Part shown: positions 32,542-43,346 of the stretch, in pieces
Layout of the letters: the number at the start of each line of letters is the position of its first letter
Position numbering within the stretch: position 1 is the first letter of the stretch
Assembly (NCBI GenBank): GCA_023014485.1
Contig: JAJOZX010000993.1
Coordinates: 614,501 to 678,500 of the forward strand
Source of the DNA: Bathynomus jamesi
Lineage: Eukaryota > Arthropoda > Malacostraca > Isopoda > Cirolanidae
Length of the DNA stretch: 64,000 bases
Direction: 5' to 3'
Made by a program: the position numbers and the translations under genes
The notes under the pieces: generated by a model
Seen by the model: the letters and a program-made list of their open reading frames with translations, nothing else
The model's database searches: none
What the model was told of the DNA's origin: nothing

Positions 32542-33081
32542 TTATCCATTTTTATTTAACAGGCGATACTCATCTCTAAAATCTGTTAAAAACTCACATA
32601 GCCCATTAACCACAACCTCACTACAAACCTCATCATGATATATATTAATGTAATGATAAAAATACTTAAGATTGTCCATGATGACGAGATTCACATTTTC
32701 AGTCGTAGGGTACGAGTAATCGGCATGGTGTAACATGATATAATAACGCTTATCACACCATTCATCCACAAGACTCACTACCCATAACTTTTGTTTATCT
32801 TCTGATCGTGTTGCTTCTTCTACCACGCGGTGAACGTGAGCCTTTATAAAGCTTAGTTCTATAACATACTTCAGTACATCGTCTGCACTGCGAAATCCTA
32901 CAATCCCCTCACCAAAATATCCGTAGAGTACTTGAATAGCCTGGCCCTTCGCACGATTCAATGCAGCCTTAAAAGATGCAAAGGAGGCGGGTATAGGAAG
33001 TTTTTCCGTATCCACTACATCTACGCACTTTGCTGAATACCACTTCATAAATGTTGAACACGCGATATTAAAGGTGGCCAT
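32542..33081 (-). CDS. Uncharacterised Maverick protein, 179 aa, intact
   Basis: An undamaged frame starting MATFNIACSTFMKWYSAKC. It looks alpha-helical with several Tyr/His-rich segments (FYHYINIYHDE) and no membrane segment. It sits just inside the left terminal repeat, transcribed outward behind the polymerase. I do not recognise the family. It is one of only two long undamaged genes in the element (the other is the protease), which argues that it is a real gene. Confidence 0.65.
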   Translation of the reverse strand: MATFNIACSTFMKWYSAKCVDVVDTEKLPIPASFASFKAALNRAKGQAIQVLYGYFGEGIVGFRSADDVLKYVIELSFIKAHVHRVVEEATRSEDKQKLWVVSLVDEWCDKRYYIMLHHADYSYPTTENVNLVIMDNLKYFYHYINIYHDEVCSEVVVNGLCEFLTDFRDEYRLLNKNG

Positions 33082-33338
33082 TTTCTTCTATGCGAGAGAA
33101 TACACGTCTGAGCGCAAGGGTATACAGAGGTCAACTGAGTACGGAAGGGTAGAGTTCTGCTCAGGTTGCGGCGTGATTCACGTTGCCGGTCTTACAGTGG
33201 GCGGGGCTTAACTTTTACTGTACATACGCACACACGCAAAGTGAAACGCAAGTTGAAACACGATTTAATTAATAAACGAAATAATCAGGATGCACATATT
33301 TACAAATACGTGTAATAAATAAGTTAGCAATAGGCATA
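33082..33338. other. Intergenic region between polymerase and 179-aa gene
   Basis: GC-richer than its surroundings, with GGGCGGGGC at about 33198-33206 (a GC-box-like motif), probably the promoter of the 179-aa gene on the minus strand. No frame is supported. Confidence 0.35.
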
Positions 33339-36300
33339 TCAAAGATTATGGTATCCAAAGGGTACGGTGTCATAGGTACCGGGCACTTGGTTACGTTTCC
33401 TATAGGTGTTACGGCACACCTTTGTACCTCTAAGTTCCTTCACGCCCCCCAGCTTCTGCGCCCGAAAATTGTGGGTGCCAACAGTCAGTTGGGGCGGATG
33501 ATCACCTTCATCATCTTCCAAGCACACTAACTCCTTCAGCGAATCAAAGTTGACGACCCGCCGATTCGCTTGGTTAAGCGTGATACCCTTAGCCTTCACG
33601 ATATACTTCGTTTCATCCCCTATCCTCACCAGTACCCCATAGGTTTTTGGCCCTGTTGACACAAACGAGTCGGCGTATGCGTTGTCCCATACTCATACTT
33701 GATCTCATCAGTTAGCTCGCCGAGAACTCCCAAATAGCAGGCATGTATTCACCACTCCTCGCTGTGAATATAACGCTATCTGTATCGGCATACAAAACCC
33801 GCCACCCAAAAGAATGCAATAACCCCCAAAGTTTTATGCACGCGTAGGCTGTTGTGAAGCTGGCTACAGGGATGTTTGTAACCCGTGAGGTATCTGTGGC
33901 CAATTCAGTGTTGTTGTACTTCATTATGTAAGTATTACCTACATTCACAATCTCCATGACCTCTTTATCGGGTGCGGTGGCGTAATCCCAGACTTCACTA
34001 TAATTTTGCGCCAAATGAACGTTACCTTTACCAGTATTCTGTGCAAACTTTCGCCAAAGACTGTTTAGGCACAACTTTGCACTAAAGCGTTTGCCAGGAT
34101 TCTTTACAATTTGGGCACGATCAAGTTGTATATGGTCACGGTAACGCTGAATATAAGAGGTTTTTTCATCTTCGGTTTCAACCCCTCGCGGATATCCTGA
34201 CGCCTCAACCTTATCCTTCAAAAACGCGTTTATATATGGCGTGAAAAGGTTGGGTAGCTTCTGAAACCTCCACACCTCATGTATCTTCATTATTCCATAC
34301 CCATGGCGTACGGCTAGGGCCAGCATAGGACTTGCGTATACACCTCTGATCTTACGCTGGTTGGGTGTATGGTCACAATCACCATTTTTCTCTTCCGCGC
34401 ACTTCACGCACAGGGGAAACATGAGTTTGTGGTCGATGACGACGGGTAAGATCGGCATCCATAAATCGCGATGAGAGAGCACGTCTACGAAAGAGAGCCC
34501 AAAGTAGCCGTCATTCAAATTTCTAGAAAACTCGGCGATGGAGGGTAGGCTAGAGATTTGTCCGCCCACCGAACAAGCTATCACCGCATTTGAGAGGTTC
34601 CAGTACCATTGAATGCTTGATCGTGTTTATTTCCTCACGGTACGCCCCGTCTGTCTCCATCCGTGCATCATGTTCCCACAAGACTTTGTGAGTGAACTGG
34701 GAGCCTATAAGTTGATCGCGGGTGCGCGTCCATGCAAGACTGTCGGCAGGAGATCTACCGTGGAATTTCCGGCGATTCCACACTCAGGACGAGGGCATCC
34801 ATGCCACCAGCAACCGTTAAAGGAGTACACAGACTTCTCACCAGTGACATGGTTTTCACTTAGCCCATCAACCCAAAAAAACGACCATTAATTTTAATGG
34901 GTACTTCACCCGTGTTGCGGGCATGCTTTATGTATACACCTGTCTGTTGCTGTAGGTGTATGAGCCAGTAAATAGCCTTGTGGCCATAACTGCGGGGGTT
35001 GTTTCTGTGAATAATGGCTACGGTGGCTTTATGCATGGTTATTTTTGAACACCGTAAAACATAATGACGCAATGGTGGTTGCAACTTGCAGCGGATCGCA
35101 TTTGAAACGGACTATGTACATCCTTCTAAAGGCCTGGAAACATACTCTAAGTACGCACACATCATTCACGCAATAACGCTCACATTCATCAGCTATATTA
35201 TAAGGATTACGTTCATTAAAACTGCTGTAGTGTAGATTAAAGTCTTCACGTTCATGTGCGCTCATACAATCATAGTTTAAGTAATGTTTGGGTGGAGGTA
35301 GGCCTACGTAGTTTAAAGTCTCGCTAGTGAGGAATGTGTAAGGGAAGTATCCTTTTGATACTTCAGCTGCTACCCCCATCACCTTGGGTAGCTTTGCTAA
35401 TTTACAAGGTGTGAATAATAAAGTGTCTTTAAATTGTACATTACTTCTTATTTGCATCTGTATTAATTTGTTGCCCCTTTTCAACGGATCACCTCTAAAT
35501 ATCTCAGAGGACTCGTGCTGAAGCACCTCCTTATAAAGAAACTGCGTGTCAAACTTTGCCCCGTTATGGGCGAGAATATATACAGTCATTTTTTGAACTT
35601 GTCGGCTAACTTGACAATATAGGATACAAATAGTTTCACAGGACTATCGTGGACATTCGTTTTAAAAACGTTTGTCCGTTTACCACATTTGGGGCACTCA
35701 TCACACTCGATCTCCATACACTCATCACAGATAGTCTGGCTCACAAGTAAATGTGGAATTACCTCTTTGGTTTCAGCGTTCGTGTATGTTTCTATATCGT
35801 AGTATACAGTTATACAAGGGTTATTTTTAGGCTTGGCGTCTTTCATATAACATACATGCTTTACTCCATCCGCCTTATATTCCTCCTGGCATGTAGGACA
35901 GTGAATTTCATCATATTTGTGCTTGAACTTCCCGCTACCATTCAAAGTGTGAAACATACCACATTCACAGATTCTCATTTTCCTGCACGTGCCAATTGAT
36001 TTATGGAGCTCAAAGCAGTTATTATTGAAAAATGTGCGTCTACACACATTACAATCCCTCTTCTCAGCTTCAACTACACGGCTTTCACATTTGGAACATT
36101 CACACTGCTCACATACCATGTGGCATTCTTTACAATGTTTCACTATGTCATCCACAAACTCGAGACACCCCTTACATAAATCATGATGCCGTCCATATTT
36201 TCGACTTTTATCATAACTCGCGTAAAGACACTTTATATTACGGATGGGGAGATACGTTGCTCCTTACAGACCTAAAATAAGTAGGGGTCTTGTACGATCT

Positions 36301-36980
36301 CTCACACTGCTTTTAAAAACATACACAGTCCTACGACGATCATCCAGTCCAAATACCACTATCCGGACATTCATTTTCTGTCCTACCCTTCTCAACTCTT
36401 CAGGACCCATATTACAGTCAAATTCAAGTTCACAGTCTACAGCTAGTTTACGGGCTCGCTCCACGACTGTAGGCAGCCAAATGTTTTTGACCCGTGTATT
36501 TAGTACAGTAAACATGCGAGCCAAGACTACTGCTATAAAGCCGCAACCACGATCGACGTTTATATGCCGCCTGTAAATAACCTGAGAATTGAAGTTAAGA
36601 GTGTAGGGTGTGGCGCTACGTCGCGCAACACGGAATACACGGTCAATATTTACCGTGAAGTTGTCTATATTGAAAGCTATACTACTTTGGGAGGCTTGCA
36701 TTATACGTCCTAATATATACTCTACATCTTCAGCCGCCAAACGTCTGAATGGTACTACTACCCAAAAGTAATCTACATCGTTATCATCTGAGCCGAATCC
36801 GAAGGACAGCGTCGTCCTGACTTCACGCTCGTCGCGGTTCTGAAGGGCAAACTCTACAATACGCTGTACAACGCGACGTAGGCCGTGTTCAATACCGTTG
36901 CTATACATGGATCTAGGATCAACCCTGACTATATACCGATTTCTAGTCAAGGCTGGGGTAGGGGTTGCGGTGCGCACCAA
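33339..36980 (-). pseudogene. Protein-primed DNA polymerase B (Maverick pPolB), broken
   Basis: Minus strand, N- to C-terminus. 36980-36264 is an N-terminal domain of the kind found before adintovirus/Maverick polymerases (CGFIAVVLARMF region). 36155-35586 is a cysteine-rich zinc-binding stretch, then exonuclease motif I (VYYDIET at about 35795). 35589-35029 has exonuclease motifs II and III (ILAHNGAKFDTQFLY; YCVNDVCVLR). 34890-34550 has the CWWHGCPR and LWEHD segments in shifted frames. 34584-33712 has palm and thumb: YFGLSF, KLMFPLC, motif B (KLCLNSLWRKFAQN) and motif C (LYADTDSVIF, intact YxDTD). The C-terminus (KAKGITLNQANRRVV) ends at 33339. At least five frameshifts or stops are present. 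The motif A segment (usually DxxSLYP) expected between GGRTN and YFGL is absent in all frames, so a deletion has removed a catalytic Asp. Confidence 0.88.
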
Positions 36981-37000
36981 CTCGAATGTTATACCATCCT

Positions 37001-37215
37001 CAACAGAACGGGGGCAGCTGTGGAGGATGAATAAGGGGTATATTGGCGATGAAGCTGATGTGGGTTGGTTGCGTAAGACGTTGAGGGTTGGGGCTCTATT
37101 ACTGCAGACTCAACAGAACGGGGCAGCTGTGGAGGATGAAAGGGGTATATTGGCTGAAGAAGCTGTGGGGTGGTTGCGTAAGACGTTGAGGTTGGGGCTC
37201 TACTACTGGTGGTCT
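37001..37215. repeat. 110-bp tandem duplication in polymerase N-terminal linker
   Basis: CAACAGAACGGGGGCAGCTG at 37001 recurs as CAACAGAACGGGGCAGCTG at 37111. Both units continue through GGTTGCGTAAGACGTTGAG and GGGGCTCTA. The copies differ by several small indels. On the minus strand the unit is rich in Pro/Gln codons. Confidence 0.9.
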
Positions 37216-37467
37216 AACAACCGGCGCGTTCCTGACGCGCTTTATACCTGACGTGGAGGACTCTTCATCATGTCTCCGCTTTGAACGTGCAACAGGTCGC
37301 TGGTGAGGGTTCATCGGCGGGTATGGGTACTGTAGATGCACGGTCAATGGGTTCGTGATATCGATGATGGGGGGCTGTACATCGTCGTCATTCACGGTTC
37401 TGTGGAAGAAGAAAACAAAATATAAGGAGCAGAACTCGTTATTTGTAATATTCTGTAAATGACCCAC
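37216..37467 (-). CDS. Proline/arginine-rich N-terminal extension of pPolB (probable)
   Basis: The frame from about 37400 carries QYPYPPMNPHQRPVARSKRR and RPPVVEPQPQRLTQPP, a disordered basic linker. The MVRTATPTP frame starting at 36980 would be downstream of it, but the tandem duplication and frame changes separate the two. The upstream start is not certain; a GT-rich HRTVNDDDVQ segment near 37395 may be the real beginning. Confidence 0.4.
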
Positions 37468-37480
37468 TTAGGGGTGTGAC

Positions 37481-38118
37481 GTGTTAGAAATGGAATCTGT
37501 AGAAAAATTCAGATTCACGAGCCCATCCACATGTATTATATCTGGACCGACAGGTTGTGGTAAAACGGTGTTTATGCTTAATATCATTAAAGAAAAGGGG
37601 AAATGTTCTCAAAATTTGTGCATAAAGTTATATGGTGCTATTCGACATACCAATCAGTGTTCAACGAGTACCAAGATGATGTTTTGTTCCACAAGGGGGT
37701 CTATGACGTTAATTCGTTAAAGGGAAATGAACATACAGTCATCGTAATTGACGACCTCATGTTGGAGATGGATAAAACGTTTGCCGAGACATTTACAGTA
37801 TTCTCCCACCACCTTAACATAAGCGTGTTCTTCATCAATCAGAATCTATTTTTCAAAAATAGATACATGCGCGATGTGTCGTTAAATACGCAATATCTAG
37901 TCTTATTCGCGCAACGTAGAGATGTGTCACAAATTGGGGTATTAGCCAGTCAAATGTTCCCGAATCAGCGTAAGGAGTTTTTGGAGGTTTATAAAGAGGT
38001 CACAAAGCAACGTTATGGATATTTGCTTTGTGACCTTCACCCGCGAAACACGTTTAGGGTGCTTCTAAGAACGAATATATTTCCAAACGAACCTGAAACC
38101 GTGTATATTCCAGAATGA
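37481..38118 (+). pseudogene. FtsK/HerA-type genome-packaging ATPase
   Basis: Starts MLEMESVEKFRF. Walker A is CIISGPTGCGKTVF (about 37540-37580) and Walker B is TVIVIDDLM (about 37735). After it come FFINQNLF and FAQRRDVSQIGVLASQMFP. A single frameshift near 37600 separates the Walker A exon-like piece from the rest. Length about 210 residues is normal for this family, which pumps the DNA genome into capsids. The stop at 38116-38118 overlaps the next start (ATGA at 38115). Confidence 0.85.
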
Positions 38119-38436
38119 CGAATAGGCTAAAGAAATACCGCGAATTAATAAAAATCTATCAACGACTGCCTCGAGCATTGCAGCAGATGTTTGTTAAAAA
38201 TATCGACTCTGACTTTTTAAAATGCATCTGTGAAATCTGCCTTAATGTTATAAAATGTAATGTTCCAATGAAATCCTCTCAGAAGTCGCTTACGTCGTTA
38301 CAAGAACATAATACGGACGCTCGCCCATAAAAGTCAGACTGTGGGTAAGAAAAAGCGTATTATTGTACAAAGAGGCGGTTCGTTCCTCCCCATCTTATTT
38401 TCAATTTTGGGGCCTTTACTGACTAGATTAATATAA
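38115..38436 (+). pseudogene. Conserved small Maverick protein with C-terminal hydrophobic tail
   Basis: Begins MTNRLKKYRELIKIYQRLP and continues ICEICLNVIKCNVPMKSSQ. A frameshift near 38300 leads to the conserved end KKRIIVQRGGSFLPILFSIL, finishing at 38434-38436. This arrangement (helical N-part, then QRGG followed by a hydrophobic segment) recurs in Mavericks and looks like a capsid-associated, membrane-active or core peptide. Its stop and the next start share TAATG. Confidence 0.7.
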
Positions 38437-39152
38437 TGAAGAAGGTGGTTGTGATCCCGCACGAGGTGTATGCTTCATTACAAAGGAGTCCAGATGCGGT
38501 TCTAGAGCCCCGTAAAAGTAGACTTAAAAGAATGGAAAGTGAGTTGCTAGACCCTATTAAACAGTGAAAAGGCACCTGATGAGAAAAGGATCTTGTACCA
38601 AGAGGCTTTGCAGAAATTTCTTCATGAGTACGAAGATTATAAGCATCCTACAGAGCTCCCGTGAGGCACAGCTCGAGTAGCGCAGAGCATAGCGACACAG
38701 GGCCTGAGCAACCAAAGAGTAGCGGAACACAGCACATCGAACATGTGCTAAAAAACAGCCTCCCCCATACATTGAGGAATAAAGGGTAAGTCTTTATAAT
38801 CTATTGAGTGAGGACCCTCATACAGTGGACCGACACAGGCGAGGTCATTGTTGATGGAACAAGGGTACAAGGATCCAATATCGTTGATATTGTTCATGAT
38901 CTGGTGAGAAAGTGGGATAGGCCCTCACCAGCAGGATGGAGACATATTAAAGCAAGACTACAACAAATAAATGTCCCCAAAACATTGATAGGTAATCTGA
39001 ATAGGTTAAAAGACTTGGAACATGCATCGCACGTGTCACAACTGAGTACACCTTCGCCCCCAGCAGCTGCAGTGTCTGAAGAGGAAAAGAAGAGAGTAGA
39101 CGGCCAACCTTATCCACGTGCCTCTAAAATACGCAAATGGCTAACGTATTAA
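38436..39152 (+). pseudogene. Conserved Maverick protein, PGSNI-type C-terminal domain
   Basis: Starts MKKVVVIPHEVYASLQ at 38436. Frame changes at about 38570 (into KRILYQEALQKFL) and about 38660 (into HVLKNSLPHTLRNKG) lead to the conserved domain at 38808-39152: WTDTGEVIVDG, GSNIVDIVHDLVR and PAGWRHI. The last 16 bp overlap the integrase start. The function in Mavericks is not known to me; its position among morphogenesis genes suggests a virion component. Three breaks. Confidence 0.65.
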
Positions 39153-40200
39153 GTAAGCACTATTATGACATTTCTAGCCCTGCATCCTATGGTGGCGTTA
39201 ATAGATTGTACAGAGGTACTTATGGTGTAAGGAAAAAAGATGTTGAGAGATTTTTGCGTGCCCAGGATGCTTATACACTTCATAAACCGGTGAGAAAAAG
39301 GTTTAAAACAGCCAAGACAACAGCCGCATCGATTGACTCTATTTGGCAGGCAGATTTAACAGACATGCAAAGATATTCAGTGTACAACGACGGCTACCGC
39401 TACATCCTATTCATAATAGATGTATTCTCTAGATACCTGTGGCTAATTCCCCTGAAAAATCGCCTGAAACAGTTGCTAAAGCGGCCAAAACGCTGATGTT
39501 GAAAGAAAACCGGATTCCTGGCTATTTTTTACGGATATGGGAAAAGAATTTATAGGGCGAGCTTTTCAGAACATGCTGTCAGAGTTTAACATCAGCTATT
39601 ACACATCCAATTCTATACATAAGGCTTCTTTAGCTGAAAGAGTTCAACGTACCATAAAGGAACGCATGCACCGATATTTTACACATAAAAACACGTACAG
39701 ATATATAAACGTTCTCGATTCATTGGCTTCATCCTACAACCGATCACATCATCGTACGATTGGTACAACGCCTAACGATGTTTTAGAAAGAGGCAAGCGT
39801 CCGAGAAGAGATGGAGTGCCACCACCACCACCCTCTGAGCGTTTCAAAATCAATGACTATGTAAGGCTGTCACGTTCGGGAAATAAATTCGCGAAGGGTT
39901 TTGAGCAAGGATGGACACGCAAAATTTTTAAAGTTAGGGCTATGAATCCTAAAGGTGAGATAACGATGTATTACGTTGAAGATTTGAATGGTGAAGAGAT
40001 CTCGGGAGGTTTTTACCGGAGGAACTGCAGAAAGTGGCATTTAATTTAGGAAAAAATGTGTTTAAAATTGAGAAAGTTTTAGGAAGCAAAGGTACAGGAA
40101 AGAGAAAAATGTACCTGGTGAAGTAGCTAGGTTACCTAGAAAGCGTCAGCTTCCGTCCTCCTCATCCCTGTCTGTACACCCTAACAACACACTAGCCAAC
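39137..40200 (+). pseudogene. Maverick retroviral-type integrase with chromodomain
   Basis: The rve core has its first Asp in SIWQADLTDM (about 39345), the second in TDMGKEF (about 39535), and the Glu in AERVQRTIKERM (about 39635), so all three catalytic residues survive. Frameshifts at about 39470 and 39525 break the middle. The C-terminal part has an SH3-like FKINDYVRLSRSGNKF and GFEQGWTRKIFKV. After a stop at 40047-40049 a chromodomain-like segment (FKIEKVLGSKG ... KMYLVK) follows in another frame, with a TAG at 40124-40126 where a Trp is usual. It would insert the element DNA into the host chromosome. Confidence 0.85.
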
Positions 40201-40933
40201 TTGGAACAGAACTCCATGGACCCATTGAATTGGGCCGTGATTCGTATGAGGTGGGGATATGTGAATTTCAGCTGGATACCCTCTTTTTAAATATTGATTA
40301 TAAAGATTCCGTATTTACCGTTCTTAGATACATTGATGGGTGTGAAAAAGCCGGGTTAACTCGGGATGAAACTGTACGTATCGCCCGGACTAAGGTTGCA
40401 CAGTTTTTCAGTACAACAATGACACTAGGGCCGGGGCGTTATGTTTCGGCTGAGGATGTTGTGATAGACTTAAACATAAGTTTTAAAAACTCAAATCTTA
40501 CGAATGACTTATTATACGAAATCGTAAACAGAGGAAACCATGCACATACTCTAGTCCTAAAATCAAAGGTTAACAGAAATCTTAAAGACGGAAGTGTGTT
40601 CAAAATTATAACCGAGGGGCGTTATCGAGCAGCCTTCCAAAGAGACACCTTTCACGAGGCACCGCATGACTTATCCAGCTTAATGTACCACTTGAGGATG
40701 GAGAAATTGGATGTAAGTTCTCAGCCCCCAGACATGTGCAATATTTACAGCACATTCCCAACCATAGACGAAGGAGCTTGAGTATTGCATATGACATACC
40801 CCATTATGTGAATGTCGCAACTAACCTAATAACTAATATCTTAATATATATAAGAACGATTGAGGGCAAAAATTTCCCATTCGGTGTCGGGAGCTTAACA
40901 GTGAAGCTACACTTTCGACGCACTGAGTTATAA
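40147..40933 (+). pseudogene. Penton (minor capsid) protein
   Basis: The N-terminal LPSSSSLSVHPNNTLAN motif is followed by a frameshift near 40228, and then DSYEVGICEFQL, which matches the W-E-V-G-L pattern of Maverick pentons. The longest piece runs 40230-40781. A second frame (to 40933) gives the end YIRTIEGKNFPFGVG and LHFRR. Between them the domain is shorter than usual, so some internal sequence is probably lost near 40780. A single jelly-roll fold is known for the family. The stop and the next start share TAATG (40931-40935). Confidence 0.7.
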
Positions 40934-41413
40934 TGGCCAGAAAGCCTTTCACGGCATACTGAGGGGTGAGGTACCAGCGTAGTAGTGGACTTGGATCCAT
41001 TTTTTCATCTATACTACGCACCGCTGTCCCACTGTTGAAGAGGGGGGGGGGCCAGGTTCCTAGGAAGGAAGGCGTTAGAAACAGGTTTTAACGCGGAAGA
41101 GGACATGTTCGCGGGAACTAAACCTAAAGAAGCTCTAAAAAAACATTTAAGGCGTACGCGGGATGAAATCATCAAAGACGCGAAGAGAAAAATGCGTGGT
41201 GGTGGAAAGAAGAGAACTGTTAGGAAGAAGGGGCCGCCAACACGTGGTGTAAAGAAAAAGAGAACTGTTAGGAAGAAGGGATTACCATCACGTGGTGGAA
41301 AGAAGAAAAGAGCTGTTAGGAAGAAGGGATCATGTGGTATTAAATGTAAAAGGGTACCAAAAAAGAAGTGTTCAAAGTGTATGAGACCTGTGGCCGATCA
41401 TTTTTTTAACTGA
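40933..41413 (+). pseudogene. Basic Maverick protein, pVI-like N-terminus with lysine repeats
   Basis: It begins MARKPFTAY, has a TGA, then GVRYQRSSGLGSIFSSILR, a conserved amphipathic segment seen in Maverick minor capsid/membrane-lytic proteins. A run of ten G (41043-41052) carries a frameshift, after which GRKALETGFN and PKEALKKHLRRT follow. The C-terminal 60 residues hold three copies of KKKRTVRKKG-type repeats and end CSKCMRPVADHFFN. Very basic, likely DNA-binding core function. Two breaks. Confidence 0.7.
41200..41335 (+). repeat. Coding tandem repeat, about 45 bp x 3
   Basis: The unit AAGAGAACTGTTAGGAAGAAG recurs at about 41210, 41258 and, as AAGAGCTGTTAGGAAG, 41307. It gives the lysine/arginine repeats of the basic protein. 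Confidence 0.85.
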
Positions 41414-41493
41414 TATAAACTGAGGACGCTACTCTCACGATTCATAGATTGATTAATACTCGTCGAGGGAGGTGGCACTATTTCTGACTCACC

Positions 41494-42789
41494 ATGGCAC
41501 GTTTCATTCATCCGTGTAGTTCACAATGCTGTAATTCGGAGCTATCCCTCTTTGAGATGCCTCCAACGAAAGTTTCTATTAAGCACAGTGACCTTACTAA
41601 AATTAACCCTTTAAACACAATTAGTTCACCCAGTGCCCATATAGTATTCGTGATACCCAGCTCAGGCCCTTACTTTTTTGATCCGAGCTGTACGCACATG
41701 TATAGTAAACTTCGCATAGCTCATTCTGACGGAACAGATTGCGATGTAATTATGTTGCTTACCCCGAAACCAACTTTCTGCACTCTATATTCAGTCAGTG
41801 TGACGTATATTTAAATCAGACTAACATCTCGGCAGGCACGGTGTACTATCACCTACGAGCATATCTGGAAAATGTCCAACTTTTCAAAAGAAGCGAAGGA
41901 CACCTTTTTATCCGCCGAGGGGTATTACCACACTAAAGATGAGGGTAGTATAAAGGAGAAATTTAAAAATTATAAAAAAACGATATACGAATGTTTTGGA
42001 CGCCTGCATACAGACTACTTTCCAGGAGAAGTTGCTTATGAACGGGATAGATATGAAATTGAAGCTTACCCGCACGAGCCCTGAGATCTGCATAAATCTG
42101 GGGGCTGACCAAGAAGAAGGCGCGAAACCCGTTGTGATACATATCATGCAAACGTATTTGCGTATACGTCGCGTGAAATTAAGCTTCCCGAAGCAAATAG
42201 AAATCGAGAAAGATCTCATAAACGCCACAGTGAAATATCCAATTAACAGGGTACAGATCAAACTGTGCACGATCCCGGCAGGCCTGGCATCAAAACAGAT
42301 AGAAAACATTGCTCTTGGAGTCCTACCTAAAAGGATTTTAATTGGACTGCAAGACCACGCCTCAACAAATGGAAATTATAAAAAGATTGCCTTAAAATTC
42401 GAGAATTTCGGGCTTAAAAATATTACTCTATTCATAAATGGTATCGCCCTGGGGGGAGTGCTGGATATGGATTACTCGTCAACTGGGTTATTCCCGCTCT
42501 GCGCGAGAGCTTATAGTAGTTTGGCTCATAATACAGGTGCTTGTGATGAGCTCGGTTTCGGGATAACTCAGAAAGAATTTGTGGAAGAGTTTAATATTTA
42601 CTCATTCGACCTTACGCCTGACTTAACTGCTGGCGCAGACACGCATTTAAACGCCAGCAGACAGGGACCGTCTCAGTGAGATTGGAGTTTGATAAAGCTA
42701 TAGACACGCCTAGAGGTGCACTCGTGTATCTAGAAACACAGGCCCTATTAGAACTGGACCTTTTCCGGAACGTCACGACAGATTGTTAA
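41494..42789 (+). pseudogene. Major capsid protein (double jelly-roll)
   Basis: Starts MARFIHPCSSQCCNSELSLF with a good CACC context before ATG. FVIPSSGPYFFD leads to a break near 41760. The next frame reads LHSIFSQCDVYLN and AYLENVQLF (to about 41930). Further frames lie at 41872-42084 and 41996-42679, the last with FELTPD-like SFDLTPDLTAGAD at about 42610. After a frameshift near 42670 the C-terminus (VYLETQALLELDLF) ends at 42787-42789, one base before the protease start. At least four frame changes. About 430 residues overall, normal for the family. Confidence 0.8.
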
Positions 42790-42790
42790 A

Positions 42791-43258
42791 ATGGATGCAT
42801 ATACACTCCAGAGAGTGATGAAAAGTGACTGTTTCGCGCGATCAAAATTTATCGGTGTGTATGCGAAAAATGAAATATTGAAGATGCATAGCACGGGAAA
42901 CTGGTGCGGGATTATTGTTAACACCGACATTGTGGGGGGTGAGGGGATTCATTGGTTTGCGATCTATTTTAAAACTAAGGAAAGAATGTACTATTTCGAT
43001 TCACTCGGTTTCCCACCATGGCATGACTCGACAATTGTACAATTTATAGCGCGATTACGTGTGCCTAAGATTATCTGGAATCCATATCGTTTCCAAGGAC
43101 TTTATACTGAAACATGCAGATTGTATTGTATTTTGTTTCTCATGCACATGTCACGTGGGAAGGGTTTTATGAATTTTTTAAAATTATTCGATTTGTGCGA
43201 CACAGAGTTGAATGATAAATATGTGTGCAGACAGATAAAAAAAGTTCCCAAATGTTAG
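42791..43258 (+). CDS. Adenain-like cysteine protease, intact frame
   Basis: 155 residues starting MDAYTLQRVM. The catalytic His is in GIHWFAIYF (about 42950), the Asp/Glu position is YYFDSLGFPPW, a Gln precedes the nucleophile in RFQGLYTE, and the Cys lies in ETCRLYCILFL. The order H-D-Q-C matches adenovirus-type maturation proteases (Ulp1 fold), which process capsid precursors. The family pattern near the nucleophile is usually CGxYC; here it is CRLYC, a notable change next to the active site. No frameshift is seen, in contrast to its upstream neighbours. Confidence 0.8.
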   Translation: MDAYTLQRVMKSDCFARSKFIGVYAKNEILKMHSTGNWCGIIVNTDIVGGEGIHWFAIYFKTKERMYYFDSLGFPPWHDSTIVQFIARLRVPKIIWNPYRFQGLYTETCRLYCILFLMHMSRGKGFMNFLKLFDLCDTELNDKYVCRQIKKVPKC

Positions 43259-43295
43259 TACCCCCCTGTAATGTGTAAGATTTATATTGTGTAAA

Positions 43296-43343
<48 letters not shown>

Positions 43344-43346
<3 letters not shown>

